A stretch of DNA of 64,000 nucleotides. Origin: Rhodanobacter sp. GTDB taxonomy: Bacteria; Pseudomonadota; Gammaproteobacteria; Xanthomonadales; Rhodanobacteraceae. The translations under genes and the position numbers were made by a program. Under the pieces are notes generated by a model, which saw only the letters and a list, made by a program, of their open reading frames with translations, was not told the DNA's origin and searched no databases. The stretch lies in the NCBI GenBank assembly GCA_004298015.1, contig SCSE01000043.1:1-64000 (forward strand), given 5' to 3'. Of the stretch, positions 18,136-27,487 are shown in pieces (the first letter of the stretch is position 1; every line of letters begins with the position of its first letter).

Positions 18136-18274
18136 GCGGCGGAAGAAAACGTGCCGCCTGATTTCCCGCATGTAGCATCCTCCCTGTGACGAAGCGGCTG
18201 CAGTCTGCCAAATTTTTCTCGACCCCACCGTTTGATGGTGATCACAGTAGGCGGGCGATTTTTCTCCCGGCCTC

Positions 18275-19081
18275 TCAGCACCTCGATGCGGGCGGATATT
18301 CCCGCCCCGCCCGCTTCGGCTGGTAACAGACAGTGGTTCGATGGAACACTTCGTGCCCGTTGTCGACGTGCCAGCCGGGAATGCCGGCCAGCGGCAGCGG
18401 CCGCAGTTCCAGCGGGTCGTTCAGAAGCCCACCGGAGGCAATGGCTTTGAGAGCATGTGCCAACCCATCCGCGATGGTGGCACGCGGGGATTGAAATACC
18501 AGGGCTTTCCCGACCAGCAGCTTGGCCGGGTTCAACGCCAGTTCCAGCAGCGCGTGTCCGAACAGCAGCAACTGCAGTCGTCCATCGATCCACGCCTGTC
18601 GTTGCCGCCAGAACAACTCGTGCCAGTCATGCGCGTCCCATAACGCCAGCAGGCCGGGATCGCGGACCAGGACGATCACGCCACCCTCGTCGAATTGAGT
18701 CAGCGCATACTGCGCGCGCGAGCGCTGGCTGGGTCCCATGTGGGCGATCTCGCTCACCTGGCGATGATTCAACGCCTGCTTCAGCGCGGGATGGCGAAGC
18801 CAGATCAGCGCATTGAAAAGGTCGTGCCAATTGCCTTCGCGGGTGGCTATCTCGCCACGTTCGGCGATGCGCAGCTCGTAATGGAGCCCATCGGCGAGCA
18901 AGCCCGGGGTCTGCGCCACGAAGCGATACGCGGTGCCAGCGGGAAGCCGCTGGTTGAGCTGCACGATGGAAGGCCATGCCGCACCCCCGAGCAAGGCGGC
19001 ATAGTCGCCCCAGTCCGCCAGCGGCAGTCGATCGAACACGGCCGGATCGACTGCCTCGCGCGCGGGCGCGTGGTAACGCAT
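18275..19081 (-). CDS. DUF3025 domain protein
   Basis: A 268-residue protein of the DUF3025 family, recognised from FDRLPLADWGDYAALL near the start, the GNWHDLFNALIWLRHPALK block around residue 95 and GHALLELALNPAKLLVGKAL towards the end. No membrane segment, signal peptide or catalytic motif was recognised, and the function of the family is unknown. The start at ATG 19081 is chosen because sequence upstream of it (open to 19282) is low-complexity and unlike the family. It is encoded 166 bases downstream of rimO on the same strand. Confidence 0.75.
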   Translation of the reverse strand: MRYHAPAREAVDPAVFDRLPLADWGDYAALLGGAAWPSIVQLNQRLPAGTAYRFVAQTPGLLADGLHYELRIAERGEIATREGNWHDLFNALIWLRHPALKQALNHRQVSEIAHMGPSQRSRAQYALTQFDEGGVIVLVRDPGLLALWDAHDWHELFWRQRQAWIDGRLQLLLFGHALLELALNPAKLLVGKALVFQSPRATIADGLAHALKAIASGGLLNDPLELRPLPLAGIPGWHVDNGHEVFHRTTVCYQPKRAGREYPPASRC

Positions 19082-19247
19082 GGTCAAGAGACCCCCGGGC
19101 GACGATCGAGCGGCCGGCAAATCCGGCTGTACGTCCTGTATTCCAGCCGGGTCGGGGACCATGCAACCACCATCAACCTGCGAATCGTCAGCAATCCGGA
19201 CTCGCCCAGCCGACTTTTCGCCTCGACCGCCATCACCTGCCGGTCTC

Positions 19248-20573
19248 CTAACCGGCGAGGCGAGCGTGCAGATCGTGCTCATCGGCGCTTTCCACCACCA
19301 CCTCGACGAACTGGCCCGGCTTCAGCTTCTGGCCGTCGGCGATCAGCACCGTGCCGTCGATCTCCGGTGCGTCAGCCGCCGAGCGCGCCACCGCGCCGTC
19401 GGCACCGGCCTCGTCGACCAGCACCTTGATGCTGCGACCGATCTTGCCCTGCAGCTTGGCGGCGGAGATTTCCGCCTGCACCGCCATGAACTGTTCGAGA
19501 CGGTCTTCCTTCAGTTCCTCGGAGACCGGATCGGGCAGCTCGTTGGCCTTGGCGCCATCGACAGGGGAATACGCGAACGCACCGACGCGATCGAGCCTGG
19601 CCTCGCGCAGGAAATCGAGCAGCTCCTCGAACTCGGCATCGGTCTCGCCGGGGAAGCCGACGATGAAGGTGCTGCGGATGGTCAGGTCGGGGACGACTTT
19701 GCGCCAGTTGTTGATGCGCTCCAGCGTCTTGTCGATATTGCCGGGGCGCTTCATCAGTTTCAGGATGCGCGGGCTGGCGTGCTGGAACGGGATGTCCAGG
19801 TATGGCAACAGCTTGCCCGCTGCCATCAGCGGCATCAGCTCGTCGACATGCGGGTACGGGTAGACATAGTGCAGGCGCGTCCACGCATCGAGTTCGGACA
19901 GGCCTTCGCACAGCTCGGTCATCCGCGTGCGATACGTCTTGTCGCGCCACTGGCGCTCGGCGTATTTCACGTCGACGCCGTAAGCGCTGGTGTCCTGCGA
20001 GATCACCAGCAACTCTTTCACCCCACCCCTGACCAGCCGCTCGGCTTCCAGCAGTACCTTGTCGACCGGGCGCGAGACCAGGTTGCCGCGCATCGAGGGG
20101 ATGATGCAGAAGCTGCAGCGGTGATTGCAGCCCTCGGAAATCTTCAGGTACGCGTAGTGCTTCGGCGTCAGCTTCACGCCGGTGTCCGGCACGATGTCGA
20201 TGAACTTGTTGCGCTTCGGCGGCAACGCCGTGTGCACCGCATTCATCACGCTGACGTAGTCCTGCGGCCCGCTGATCGACAACACCTCGGGATAGCTCTC
20301 GCGGATCAACGCCTCACGCTTGCCAAGGCAACCGGTGACAATCACCTTGCCATTTTCGTGCAGCGCCTCGCCGATCGCATCGAGCGACTCCTGCACCGCC
20401 GCGTCGATGAAGCCGCAGGTGTTCACCACCACCGCATCGGCCGCGCCGTAGCTGGGTACGATCTCGTAGCCCTCGACCTTGAGCTGGGTGAGGATACGCT
20501 CCGAATCGACCAGCGCCTTGGGGCAGCCGAGGCTGACGAAACCGATTTTTTGCGTGCTGCTGGCAGTGGGCAT
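19248..20573 (-). CDS. rimO: Ribosomal protein S12 methylthiotransferase RimO
   Basis: A 441-residue radical-SAM methylthiotransferase that modifies an aspartate of ribosomal protein S12. The N-terminal iron-sulphur domain shows its cysteines in [23 protein letters not shown] and VTGCLGKRE. The radical SAM cluster motif is CNHRCSFC (about residue 155), and a C-terminal TRAM domain follows (residues about 375-440). All six cluster cysteines are present. The ATG at 20573 gives the normal N-terminus ([11 protein letters not shown]); a longer frame upstream is not conserved-looking. It is divergent from the dienelactone hydrolase operon. Confidence 0.95.
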   Translation of the reverse strand: MPTASSTQKIGFVSLGCPKALVDSERILTQLKVEGYEIVPSYGAADAVVVNTCGFIDAAVQESLDAIGEALHENGKVIVTGCLGKREALIRESYPEVLSISGPQDYVSVMNAVHTALPPKRNKFIDIVPDTGVKLTPKHYAYLKISEGCNHRCSFCIIPSMRGNLVSRPVDKVLLEAERLVRGGVKELLVISQDTSAYGVDVKYAERQWRDKTYRTRMTELCEGLSELDAWTRLHYVYPYPHVDELMPLMAAGKLLPYLDIPFQHASPRILKLMKRPGNIDKTLERINNWRKVVPDLTIRSTFIVGFPGETDAEFEELLDFLREARLDRVGAFAYSPVDGAKANELPDPVSEELKEDRLEQFMAVQAEISAAKLQGKIGRSIKVLVDEAGADGAVARSAADAPEIDGTVLIADGQKLKPGQFVEVVVESADEHDLHARLAG

Positions 20574-20788
20574 GGAGATCAAGCGTGACGGGCAAGAGGC
20601 GGATTGTACCGCGAGTGCCACAGGGCCACCTGCAATCACCGCCTTGACCATGGTCCAACATGCCGATGGCAGCACGGAGGTTACACTGCATACCCTGGCG
20701 TATGACGCGGTCGCGGCGGCGTCGCGGCTTCTGAACCCGACCGCACAGTCCCCGTCGATATGCCACTTCCACCCGCCAAGGACAACCG

Positions 20789-21454
20789 ATGAGCCACATG
20801 ATCAAGCTGGACACGGGCACCACCACCATCGACGCCTACCTCGCCGAGCCCTCCGGCAAGCCCCGCGGCGGCATCGTGGTGATCCAGGAGATTTTCGGCG
20901 TCAACAGCCATATCCGCGACGTCACCGATCGCTTCGCCGCCGCCGGCTATGCCGCGATTGCGCCAGCCCTGTTCGACCACGTGCAGAAGGGCGTCGAGCT
21001 GGACTACGACGAGGCGGGAATCACCAAGGGCATCGAACTGATCGGCGAACTCGGCTTCGACCTGCCGATGCAGGATGTCGCCGCGGCAGCCAGGCGTATC
21101 GGCGATGCCGGCAAGACAGGGGTGGTGGGGTTCTGCTGGGGCGGCACGGTGGCCTACCTAAATGCGATCCGCCTCGGCCTGCCCGCGGTCAGTTACTACG
21201 GTGGTGGCAACACCCGCTTCGTCGGCGAAAAAGCTACCGCACCACTGATGTTCCACTACGGCGAAAACGACGCGCACATCAGCGCGGACGATCGCGCCAA
21301 GGTACAACAGGCCAATCCGCAGGCCACGCTGCATGTCTACCCGGCCGGTCACGGCTTCAACTGCGACCAGCGCGGCAGCTACGATGCTGCCAGCGCCAGG
21401 CTGGCGCTGCAGCGAACCCTGGATTTCTTCGCCGAACACCTGCGCAACGCCTGA
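20789..21454 (+). CDS. Dienelactone hydrolase family protein (copy 1)
   Basis: A 221-residue alpha/beta hydrolase of the dienelactone hydrolase family. The triad is visible: nucleophile Cys in GFCWGG (about residue 112), Asp in GENDAHI (about 160) and His in AGHGFNC (about 189). The conserved Glu in VIQEIFGVN is also present. AAGGA precedes the ATG. It is the first gene of a long plus-strand run and is followed by a close paralogue. The substrate is not known; no chlorocatechol pathway genes are nearby, so the classical dienelactone role is unlikely. Confidence 0.9.
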   Translation: MSHMIKLDTGTTTIDAYLAEPSGKPRGGIVVIQEIFGVNSHIRDVTDRFAAAGYAAIAPALFDHVQKGVELDYDEAGITKGIELIGELGFDLPMQDVAAAARRIGDAGKTGVVGFCWGGTVAYLNAIRLGLPAVSYYGGGNTRFVGEKATAPLMFHYGENDAHISADDRAKVQQANPQATLHVYPAGHGFNCDQRGSYDAASARLALQRTLDFFAEHLRNA

Positions 21455-21540
21455 ACCGGAGGCCGCTGCGCAAGCTGACGAGCCGGGTCCATGCGGTGAC
21501 CGGCTAAACTGACTTCGGGCAAAACGCGAGTCGTACCGAC

Positions 21541-22209
21541 ATGAGCCAACACATCACCATCCCGACCCCGGACACCCAGTGCATCGGCGCCTACCTGGCC
21601 CAGCCGACGGGCAAGCCGAAGGGTGGCATCGTGGTGATTCAGGAGATTTTCGGCGTCAACGCGCATGTGCGCAGCGTTGTCGACCGCTTTGCCGCGCACG
21701 GCTATACCGCGATCGCACCCGCCTTCTTCGATCACCTGGAAAGTGGCGTGGAACTGGACTACGACGAGGCAGGCTTCGCCAAGGGCCGCCAGTTGGTCGG
21801 TGAACTGGGGCTGGCTCGCGCGTTGACCGATGTCGCCAGTGCTGCCGAGGCCATTGCCTCTTGCGGCCGTATCGGCACCGTCGGCTATTGCTGGGGCGGC
21901 ACTGTTGCCCTGCTGGCGGCGCTGCGTCTCGGCCTGCCCTCGGTCAGTTACTACGGATCACGCAACCTACCGTTCCTGGCCGAGTCGCCGCGCGCGCCGG
22001 TGATGTTCCACTTCGGCGAAAAGGATTCGAATATCCCGCCAGCGATGGTCGCCAGGCACCGTGAGCTGCTGCCGCAAATGCAGACCTTCACCTATCCCGC
22101 CGACCACGGTTTCAACCGCGATGTCGGAAGCAGTTATCACGAAGCCAGCGCAACCCTCGCCATGCAACGCACGCTGGCGTTCTTCGACCAGCATCTGACC
22201 GGCGTATGA
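21541..22209 (+). CDS. Dienelactone hydrolase family protein (copy 2)
   Basis: A 222-residue paralogue of the preceding gene, collinear over its whole length. It shares [16 protein letters not shown] near residue 60, [18 protein letters not shown] with the nucleophilic Cys, GEKDSNIP with the Asp and ADHGFNRD with the His. The pair arose by tandem duplication and has since diverged. Its stop overlaps the ATG of the HIT gene (ATGA), coupling translation to the pyroglutamate genes downstream. Confidence 0.9.
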   Translation: MSQHITIPTPDTQCIGAYLAQPTGKPKGGIVVIQEIFGVNAHVRSVVDRFAAHGYTAIAPAFFDHLESGVELDYDEAGFAKGRQLVGELGLARALTDVASAAEAIASCGRIGTVGYCWGGTVALLAALRLGLPSVSYYGSRNLPFLAESPRAPVMFHFGEKDSNIPPAMVARHRELLPQMQTFTYPADHGFNRDVGSSYHEASATLAMQRTLAFFDQHLTGV

Positions 22210-22649
22210 CCCTCGCACCATTCGTCCTCGACCCGCAACTGGCCAGCGACACCGTGGCCGTCAGTCAGCTGCCGCTGTGTGAAGTTCGACTGATGAATGA
22301 CAAGCGCTATGCCTGGTTGGTGCTGGTACCGCAGCGTGCCGGCATGGTCGAGATCAGCGACCTGCCGGACGCCGAGCAGGCGGTGCTGTGGCAAGAGCTG
22401 AATCGGGTCAGCGCCGCACTGCGCTCGGTGGCACCGTGCGACAAGCTCAACTGCGGGGCGCTCGGCAATATCGTGCGCCAGTTGCATCTCCACGTGGTGG
22501 CACGCCGCGAAGGCGATCCGGCGTGGCCTGGTCCGGTCTGGGGCCACAGTCCGGCCCAGCCCTATGCCGGGCACGCCCTGGCCACCCGCTGCGCGGCGCT
22601 GCTCGATGCCCTGGATCGAGGCAGGCCGCAAACCGTCGATGATCGCTGA
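22206..22649 (+). CDS. HIT-like domain protein
   Basis: A 147-residue protein of the HIT superfamily, related to small nucleotide hydrolases and transferases. The histidine-triad line reads QLHLHVVARREGDPAW, so the first two histidines are present but the third position is Val, as in HIT-like proteins of uncertain activity. The N-terminal part FVLDPQLASDTVAVSQLPL and the NCGALGNIV segment fit the family. The start overlaps the dienelactone hydrolase stop, and the end overlaps pxpB by eleven bases. Confidence 0.82.
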   Translation: MTLAPFVLDPQLASDTVAVSQLPLCEVRLMNDKRYAWLVLVPQRAGMVEISDLPDAEQAVLWQELNRVSAALRSVAPCDKLNCGALGNIVRQLHLHVVARREGDPAWPGPVWGHSPAQPYAGHALATRCAALLDALDRGRPQTVDDR

Positions 22650-23343
22650 GCCGCAATTCGAACCGCTGGCCGAAGATGCCTTGTTGCTGCGTTTCGGCGA
22701 GCGCATCGACCTCGACCTCAATGCCCGCGTGCAGGCTGCAGCGAGCAGCCTGCACCGGCAACTGCCGCAACTGGAATGTGTGCCGGCCTACGCCAGCGTG
22801 TTGCTTCGCTTCGATCCGGCGGCATGGGCCGGAGCAGACGGTCATCCGCATCAGCAGGTGCAGGCCGCCGTGCTTGCCGCCTTGCGCGACACCGACCCGG
22901 TGAGCCACGCCGCGCACGAAATCACCATACCGGTCTGCTATGGCGGTGCATATGGCCCGGACCTGCTCGACGTGGCGACCCATGTCCGCCTTCCCGCAGA
23001 CGAGGTGGTAGCCCGCCATACCGGCGCCGAATACCGCGTCGCGATGCTCGGTTTCGCGCCGGGCTTCCCTTACCTGCTGGGGCTCGACCCGCAACTGGCG
23101 GTGCCTCGTCGCGACGATCCCCGACAGCGCGTGCCCATAGGCAGCGTCGCCATCGGCGGCGGCCAGACCGGCATCTACCCACAGCAACTGCCTGGTGGCT
23201 GGCAGCTGATCGGACGCACGCCGCTGCGTCTGTTCGACGCCGCGTCCGAGCCACCGTCGCGGCTGGTCGCCGGCGACCGGGTTCGCTTCCAGGCGATCGA
23301 CGAGGCGACGTTTCGTCAACTGGTGCCCGGTGACCCGCCTTGA
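22639..23343 (+). CDS. pxpB: 5-oxoprolinase subunit PxpB
   Basis: A 234-residue subunit of the ATP-dependent bacterial 5-oxoprolinase PxpABC, which opens pyroglutamate to glutamate. It is homologous to the N-terminal part of the allophanate hydrolase subunit family. Conserved stretches are the opening ALLLRFGERIDLDLN, ITIPVCYGG, MLGFAPGFPYLLGL and the C-terminal PGGWQLIGRTPLRLFD. The ATG at 22639 lies inside the end of the HIT gene, and the stop TGA is shared with the TTG start of pxpC. Confidence 0.93.
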   Translation: MIAEPQFEPLAEDALLLRFGERIDLDLNARVQAAASSLHRQLPQLECVPAYASVLLRFDPAAWAGADGHPHQQVQAAVLAALRDTDPVSHAAHEITIPVCYGGAYGPDLLDVATHVRLPADEVVARHTGAEYRVAMLGFAPGFPYLLGLDPQLAVPRRDDPRQRVPIGSVAIGGGQTGIYPQQLPGGWQLIGRTPLRLFDAASEPPSRLVAGDRVRFQAIDEATFRQLVPGDPP

Positions 23344-24326
23344 ACGTACGTATCCTGCAGCCGGGACTGTTGAGCAGTCTGCAGGACGCCGGCCGCCCCG
23401 GTCACGCGGCGCTGGGCGTCGGCCGTGCCGGCGCGATGGACATCCCCGCATGGCGACTGGCCAATGCCCTGGTCGGCAATCGCGGCGGCGAAGCGGCCAT
23501 CGAATGCACCCTGCTCGGCCCCAGCGTGGTGTTTGAAGAGGCTGCCACGATCGCACTGACCGGAGCGCCCCTCCGTGCCCAGCTCGACGGGCGCGCGGTC
23601 CCGCTGTGGACCCGCTGCCACGTGCCGGCCGGCAGCGTGCTGCGCCTGGGCGGCATGACCGTTGGCTGCCGCAGCTATCTCGCCGTACGTGGCGGTTTCG
23701 ACGTCGCACCGATCCTCGGCAGCCGCAGCAGCGACCTGCATGCGCGGCTCGGCTACCAGCAGGGGCGACCGTTGCGTGCCGGCGACGAGCTGCCCATCGG
23801 CGTTGCCGATCCACTGCCCGGCCGGCACGCGATCAAGACACCGTACATCGCACCCTGGAGCCTCGACCCGCAACCCTGGTTCGACTTCACTGAGGCGCCA
23901 CTGGCGTTGTTGCGGGGCAGTCACTGGTCTCGACTGGACCGGGATTCGCAACGCGGCCTGTTTGCAGGGAAATTCGTCCTGAGCAAGGACAGCAACCGCA
24001 CGGCCGGCCGTCTGGATGGCCAGCCGTTACATCTGGAAACAGCGCTTGAACTGGTATCCGAGGCCACCCTGCCCGGTACGCTGCAGTTGCCGCCTTCCGG
24101 CCAGCCGATAGCCCTGCTGGCCGAAGCCCCGGTAACTGGCGGTTATCCACGGATCGGGCAGGTCGCCGCGACCGACCTGCCACGTTTGGCACAGCGCCGC
24201 CCCGGGGATACCGTATGCTTCCGCGAAAGTACCCTGGAGCAAGCGTCAGCGCGGCTGGCCGCACGCCAGCGGCGACTGAACCTGCTGCTGGAACGCATTG
24301 CACAGCGACTGCAAAATGGCGAATGA
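23340..24326 (+). CDS. pxpC: 5-oxoprolinase subunit PxpC
   Basis: A 328-residue biotin-dependent-carboxyltransferase-like subunit (formerly allophanate hydrolase subunit 2). It pairs with PxpB to phosphorylate and activate 5-oxoproline before PxpA opens the ring. The N-terminus NVRILQPGLLSSLQDAGRPG is the family signature; GAMDIPAWRLANALVGN and YLAVRGGFD also fit. The start is TTG at 23340, overlapping the pxpB stop in a TTGA junction, which is the normal arrangement for such coupled genes. Confidence 0.93.
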   Translation: MNVRILQPGLLSSLQDAGRPGHAALGVGRAGAMDIPAWRLANALVGNRGGEAAIECTLLGPSVVFEEAATIALTGAPLRAQLDGRAVPLWTRCHVPAGSVLRLGGMTVGCRSYLAVRGGFDVAPILGSRSSDLHARLGYQQGRPLRAGDELPIGVADPLPGRHAIKTPYIAPWSLDPQPWFDFTEAPLALLRGSHWSRLDRDSQRGLFAGKFVLSKDSNRTAGRLDGQPLHLETALELVSEATLPGTLQLPPSGQPIALLAEAPVTGGYPRIGQVAATDLPRLAQRRPGDTVCFRESTLEQASARLAARQRRLNLLLERIAQRLQNGE

Positions 24327-24336
24327 AGCATCCACC

Positions 24337-25113
24337 ATGAACGAACGCATGAACCGCATCGACCTCAATTGCGACCTCGGCGAATCCTTCGGGCCCTGGC
24401 GGATGGGTGACGACGACGCCCTGCTGGCCGTGGTCAGTTCGGCCAATATTGCCTGCGGCTTTCATGCCGGCGATCCTGACATCATGCGCCGGACGGTAGC
24501 CCGGGCGATCGCCCATGACGTGGCGGTGGGCGCGCATGTCTCGTTGCCGGACCTGCAGGGCTTCGGCCGCCGCGAAATGAAGGTCACGCCGGAGGAAATT
24601 CACGCGATGACGCTGTACCAGATCGGTGCGCTGCATGCCTTTGCCGGTGCTGCCGGTATCCGGTTGGCCCACGTCAAACCGCATGGGGCGCTGTACAACA
24701 TGGCCGCACGTGACCGCGCGCTGGCCGATGCGATCGCCGGTGCCGTGCATGCGTTCGACCCGCGGCTGCGGCTGTTCGGCCTGGCCGGCTCGGCGCTGAT
24801 CGATGCCGGCAAAACGCTTGGCCTGCTGGTGGCGGCCGAGGCGTTCGCCGACCGTCGTTACCTTGGCGACGGCTCCCTGCAGCCCCGAAGCGAGCCCAGT
24901 GCCGTGCTCGACGACGCCGACCAGGCTACCGCGCAGGCGATCGGCATCGCCCGCGACGGCACGGTGCAGGCGGCGAATGGTCAAGCCGTGACGCTGCACG
25001 CCGACACGCTGTGCCTGCATGGTGACGGTGCCCACGCGGTAGCGCTGGCACGCCAGCTGCGCGCAGCGCTCGAGGTCGTCGGCCTGCGCATCGCCGCGCC
25101 TGACGCTGCATGA
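24337..25113 (+). CDS. pxpA: 5-oxoprolinase subunit PxpA (LamB/YcsF family)
   Basis: A protein of about 258 residues, very close to E. coli PxpA: IDLNCDLGESFGPWRMGDD, SSANIACGFHAGDPDIM, HVKPHGALYN and LHGDGAHAVALAR are all recognisable. It is the ring-opening subunit of 5-oxoprolinase. Starts at 24316, 24337 and 24349 are possible. The first would overlap the pxpC stop; none has a strong ribosome binding site, which suggests translational coupling. Confidence 0.92.
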   Translation: MNERMNRIDLNCDLGESFGPWRMGDDDALLAVVSSANIACGFHAGDPDIMRRTVARAIAHDVAVGAHVSLPDLQGFGRREMKVTPEEIHAMTLYQIGALHAFAGAAGIRLAHVKPHGALYNMAARDRALADAIAGAVHAFDPRLRLFGLAGSALIDAGKTLGLLVAAEAFADRRYLGDGSLQPRSEPSAVLDDADQATAQAIGIARDGTVQAANGQAVTLHADTLCLHGDGAHAVALARQLRAALEVVGLRIAAPDAA

Positions 25114-25144
25114 CGCTCCCTCCATCCATTTCCACGAGGCGTGC

Positions 25145-25840
25145 ATGAACTACTGGCCGCTGCTCGGCGTCGCGGTGATCGTGATCGGCTTTGCGTTACG
25201 CTTCAACGCGGTACCGGTGGTGGTGACCGCCGCCCTGGTCAGCGGACTGCTGGGCGGGCTTTCGCTGCCGGCCCTGCTCGCCCTGCTGGGCAAGAGTTTC
25301 GTCTCCAGCCGCATGTTGCTGCTGTTCGTGCTGACCCTGCCGGCGATCGGCCTGCTGGAACGCGCGGGGCTGCGCGAACATGCACAGCGCTGGATGGCGC
25401 GGCTGCATGGGCTGACCCTGGCGCGGCTGCTGATCGGCTACCTGCTGCTGCGCCAGCTGCTCGCCACGGTGGGCCTCACCGGCGTCGCCGGCCCTGCACA
25501 AACCGTGCGCCCGCTGCTGGCACCGATGGGCGAGGCGGCAGCGCAGAAGATCCTGCCCAACCTCGACCAGGCCGACCGCGAGGAGCTGCGCGCTATCGCG
25601 GCTGCCACCGACAACGTGGGCCGTTTCTTCGGCGAGGATGTCTTCATCGCCCTGGGTGCAGTATTGCTGATCCAGGGGTTCTACACCCAGCACGGCATCG
25701 ACTTGAGCCCGCTGGCGATCGCCCTCTGGGCGCTGCCTACGGCAATCGCCGCGTTCGCGATCCAGTCCGTGCGCGTGTGGCTGTACCAACGCCGCCTGCA
25801 ACGTCGCGCTGCCGCGCTGCGTAGCGACGAGGTCGGCTGA
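25145..25840 (+). CDS. DUF969 family membrane protein
   Basis: A 231-residue inner-membrane protein with about five hydrophobic segments and the DUF969 pattern (NYWPLLGVAVIVIGFALRFN at the start, then GLTGVAGPAQTVRPLLAPM). DUF969 and DUF979 proteins occur together and are regularly encoded with 5-oxoprolinase or pyroglutamyl peptidase genes; together they look like a two-part permease. From this context I infer transport of pyroglutamate or pyroglutamyl peptides. GAGG precedes the ATG, and the DUF979 gene begins two bases after the stop. Confidence 0.85.
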   Translation: MNYWPLLGVAVIVIGFALRFNAVPVVVTAALVSGLLGGLSLPALLALLGKSFVSSRMLLLFVLTLPAIGLLERAGLREHAQRWMARLHGLTLARLLIGYLLLRQLLATVGLTGVAGPAQTVRPLLAPMGEAAAQKILPNLDQADREELRAIAAATDNVGRFFGEDVFIALGAVLLIQGFYTQHGIDLSPLAIALWALPTAIAAFAIQSVRVWLYQRRLQRRAAALRSDEVG

Positions 25841-25842
25841 GC

Positions 25843-26811
25843 ATGTTGCGCATCGAATACGCCTACTGGCTGATCGCCGCGTTTCTGATCTACACCGGGC
25901 TGCGCAATTTGCGCGATGGGCACGGCTGGCACGCGGCGTTCTGGCTGGTGCTGGGACTGCTGTTCGGTGCCGGCGACTACATCCTGAAGCGATCCGCGGC
26001 AGGCCATGCGCTGCCCTCACAGCTCGCCGGCGTCGGGGTGATCGCGCTGGCGCTGCTGGCGCCGCGACTGCACCGCAAGCCCCACCCGGAAAACAGCAGC
26101 GCCGAGACGCGGCTGCAATCCGCCATCCGGCTCGGCCACCGACTGTTCGTGCCAGCCTTGCTGATTCCGCTGGTGACCTTGCTGGTGGCGTTGTTCGGTG
26201 CCTGGCTGTCGATCGACGGACACCCACTGTTCGCCGCGCCACAGATGACCTTGACCGGGCTGGCACTGGCCTGTGTGGTAGCGCTGTTCGCGGCCTCGCG
26301 GGTCGCGCGCACGCCGATGCACGAGGGCGTGGCCGAGGGCCGGCGCCTGCTCGATGCGATCGGCTGGGCCGCCCTGCTGCCGCTGCTGCTGGCGGCACTT
26401 GGCCAGGTGTTCACGCAAAGCGGTGTGGGCACCGCGATCGCCGCGATCGCCACCGCCTTGCTGCCTACCGGCAACGCTACGGCCGCCCTGCTGGCGTTCG
26501 CGCTAGGCATGGTGCTGTTCACGGTGATCATGGGCAATGCGTTCGCGGCCTTCCCGGTGATGATGGCGGGCATCGGCCTGCCGCTGCTTATACGGCAATA
26601 TGGCGCAAATCCGGCGATACTGGGTTCCATGGGCATGTTGTGCGGCTATTGCGGCACGCTGGTGACGCCGATGGCGGCGGACTTCAACCTGGTACCGGCC
26701 GCGTTGCTGGAGCTGCGCAATCCCTACGGCGTGATTCGCGCGCAGGCCTGGAGCGCACTGTGGATCTTCATCAGCACCGTCGTGCTGATGTGGCTTTTGG
26801 TCTTTCGCTGA
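25843..26811 (+). CDS. DUF979 family membrane protein
   Basis: A 322-residue inner-membrane protein with eight to nine hydrophobic segments. Family-like stretches include the N-terminal RIEYAYWLIAAFLIYTGLRN and the C-terminal GMLCGYCGTLVTPMAADFN. It is the constant partner of DUF969. The gap from the DUF969 stop is only two bases, so they are coupled. It is inferred to be the second component of a pyroglutamate-related transporter; no transport motif proves this. Confidence 0.85.
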   Translation: MLRIEYAYWLIAAFLIYTGLRNLRDGHGWHAAFWLVLGLLFGAGDYILKRSAAGHALPSQLAGVGVIALALLAPRLHRKPHPENSSAETRLQSAIRLGHRLFVPALLIPLVTLLVALFGAWLSIDGHPLFAAPQMTLTGLALACVVALFAASRVARTPMHEGVAEGRRLLDAIGWAALLPLLLAALGQVFTQSGVGTAIAAIATALLPTGNATAALLAFALGMVLFTVIMGNAFAAFPVMMAGIGLPLLIRQYGANPAILGSMGMLCGYCGTLVTPMAADFNLVPAALLELRNPYGVIRAQAWSALWIFISTVVLMWLLVFR

Positions 26812-26830
26812 AACACTTCCCGAGGCAAGC

Positions 26831-27487
26831 ATGAGCACATCGCTTCCACGCATCCTGCTGACCGGCTTCGATCCCTTCGGCGGAGAAAGCATCAATCCCT
26901 CATGGGAGGCCGTGCGCGCCCTGCATGGCAAACGCATCGCCGGGCATCTTGTCGTTTCAGCGCAGTTGCCCACCGAATTCGCCGGCTCGCTGCAACAGCT
27001 CAAGCGCCTGCTGCGTGAGACAAGGCCGGTCATCCTGCTCGGTGTCGGCCAGGCCGGGGGGCGTCATCAACTGTCGATCGAACGAGTGGCGATCAATCTG
27101 CAGGATGCACGCATCCCCGACAATGCAGGTGCGCAACCGATCGACGAGCCGGTCATCGCCGGCGCGCCGGCAGCCTACTTCAGCACGCTTCCGATCAAGG
27201 CCATGCAGGCAGCGCTGCATGTCGCCGGACTACCGGCTGAGATCTCGCAAACGGCGGGTACCTACGTCTGCAACCACGTGGCCTACGCGATGCTGCATCT
27301 GGCGGCGAAGCGGCGGGGACTGCGCGCCGGTTTCATGCATATCCCGTACCTGCCGCAGCAGGCTGCGCGCCTTCGCGGTGCCGCCAGCATGTCCTCCTTC
27401 GAGGTGGGCCGGGGACTCGAGATCGCCCTGCGCACGGCGATTGCCACGCCGGTGGATCGCCGCCTCGAAGCCGGCGCGCTCGACTGA
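26831..27487 (+). CDS. pcp: Pyroglutamyl-peptidase I (pyrrolidone-carboxylate peptidase)
   Basis: A 218-residue cysteine peptidase (family C15) that removes N-terminal pyroglutamate from peptides. The catalytic triad is present: Glu in SIERVAINLQD (about residue 81), Cys in GTYVCNHVAY (about 144) and His in GFMHIPYLP (about 169). The start ILLTGFDPFGGESINPSW is typical. It closes the operon: Pcp releases pyroglutamate, DUF969/979 may import it and PxpABC converts it to glutamate. GAGG precedes the ATG. Confidence 0.95.
   Translation: MSTSLPRILLTGFDPFGGESINPSWEAVRALHGKRIAGHLVVSAQLPTEFAGSLQQLKRLLRETRPVILLGVGQAGGRHQLSIERVAINLQDARIPDNAGAQPIDEPVIAGAPAAYFSTLPIKAMQAALHVAGLPAEISQTAGTYVCNHVAYAMLHLAAKRRGLRAGFMHIPYLPQQAARLRGAASMSSFEVGRGLEIALRTAIATPVDRRLEAGALD

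Noticed and set aside
22447-23814. A 455-codon minus-strand frame opposite HIT, pxpB and pxpC
   Set aside because: It crosses three well-identified genes and its product is dominated by Arg, Ala and Gly.
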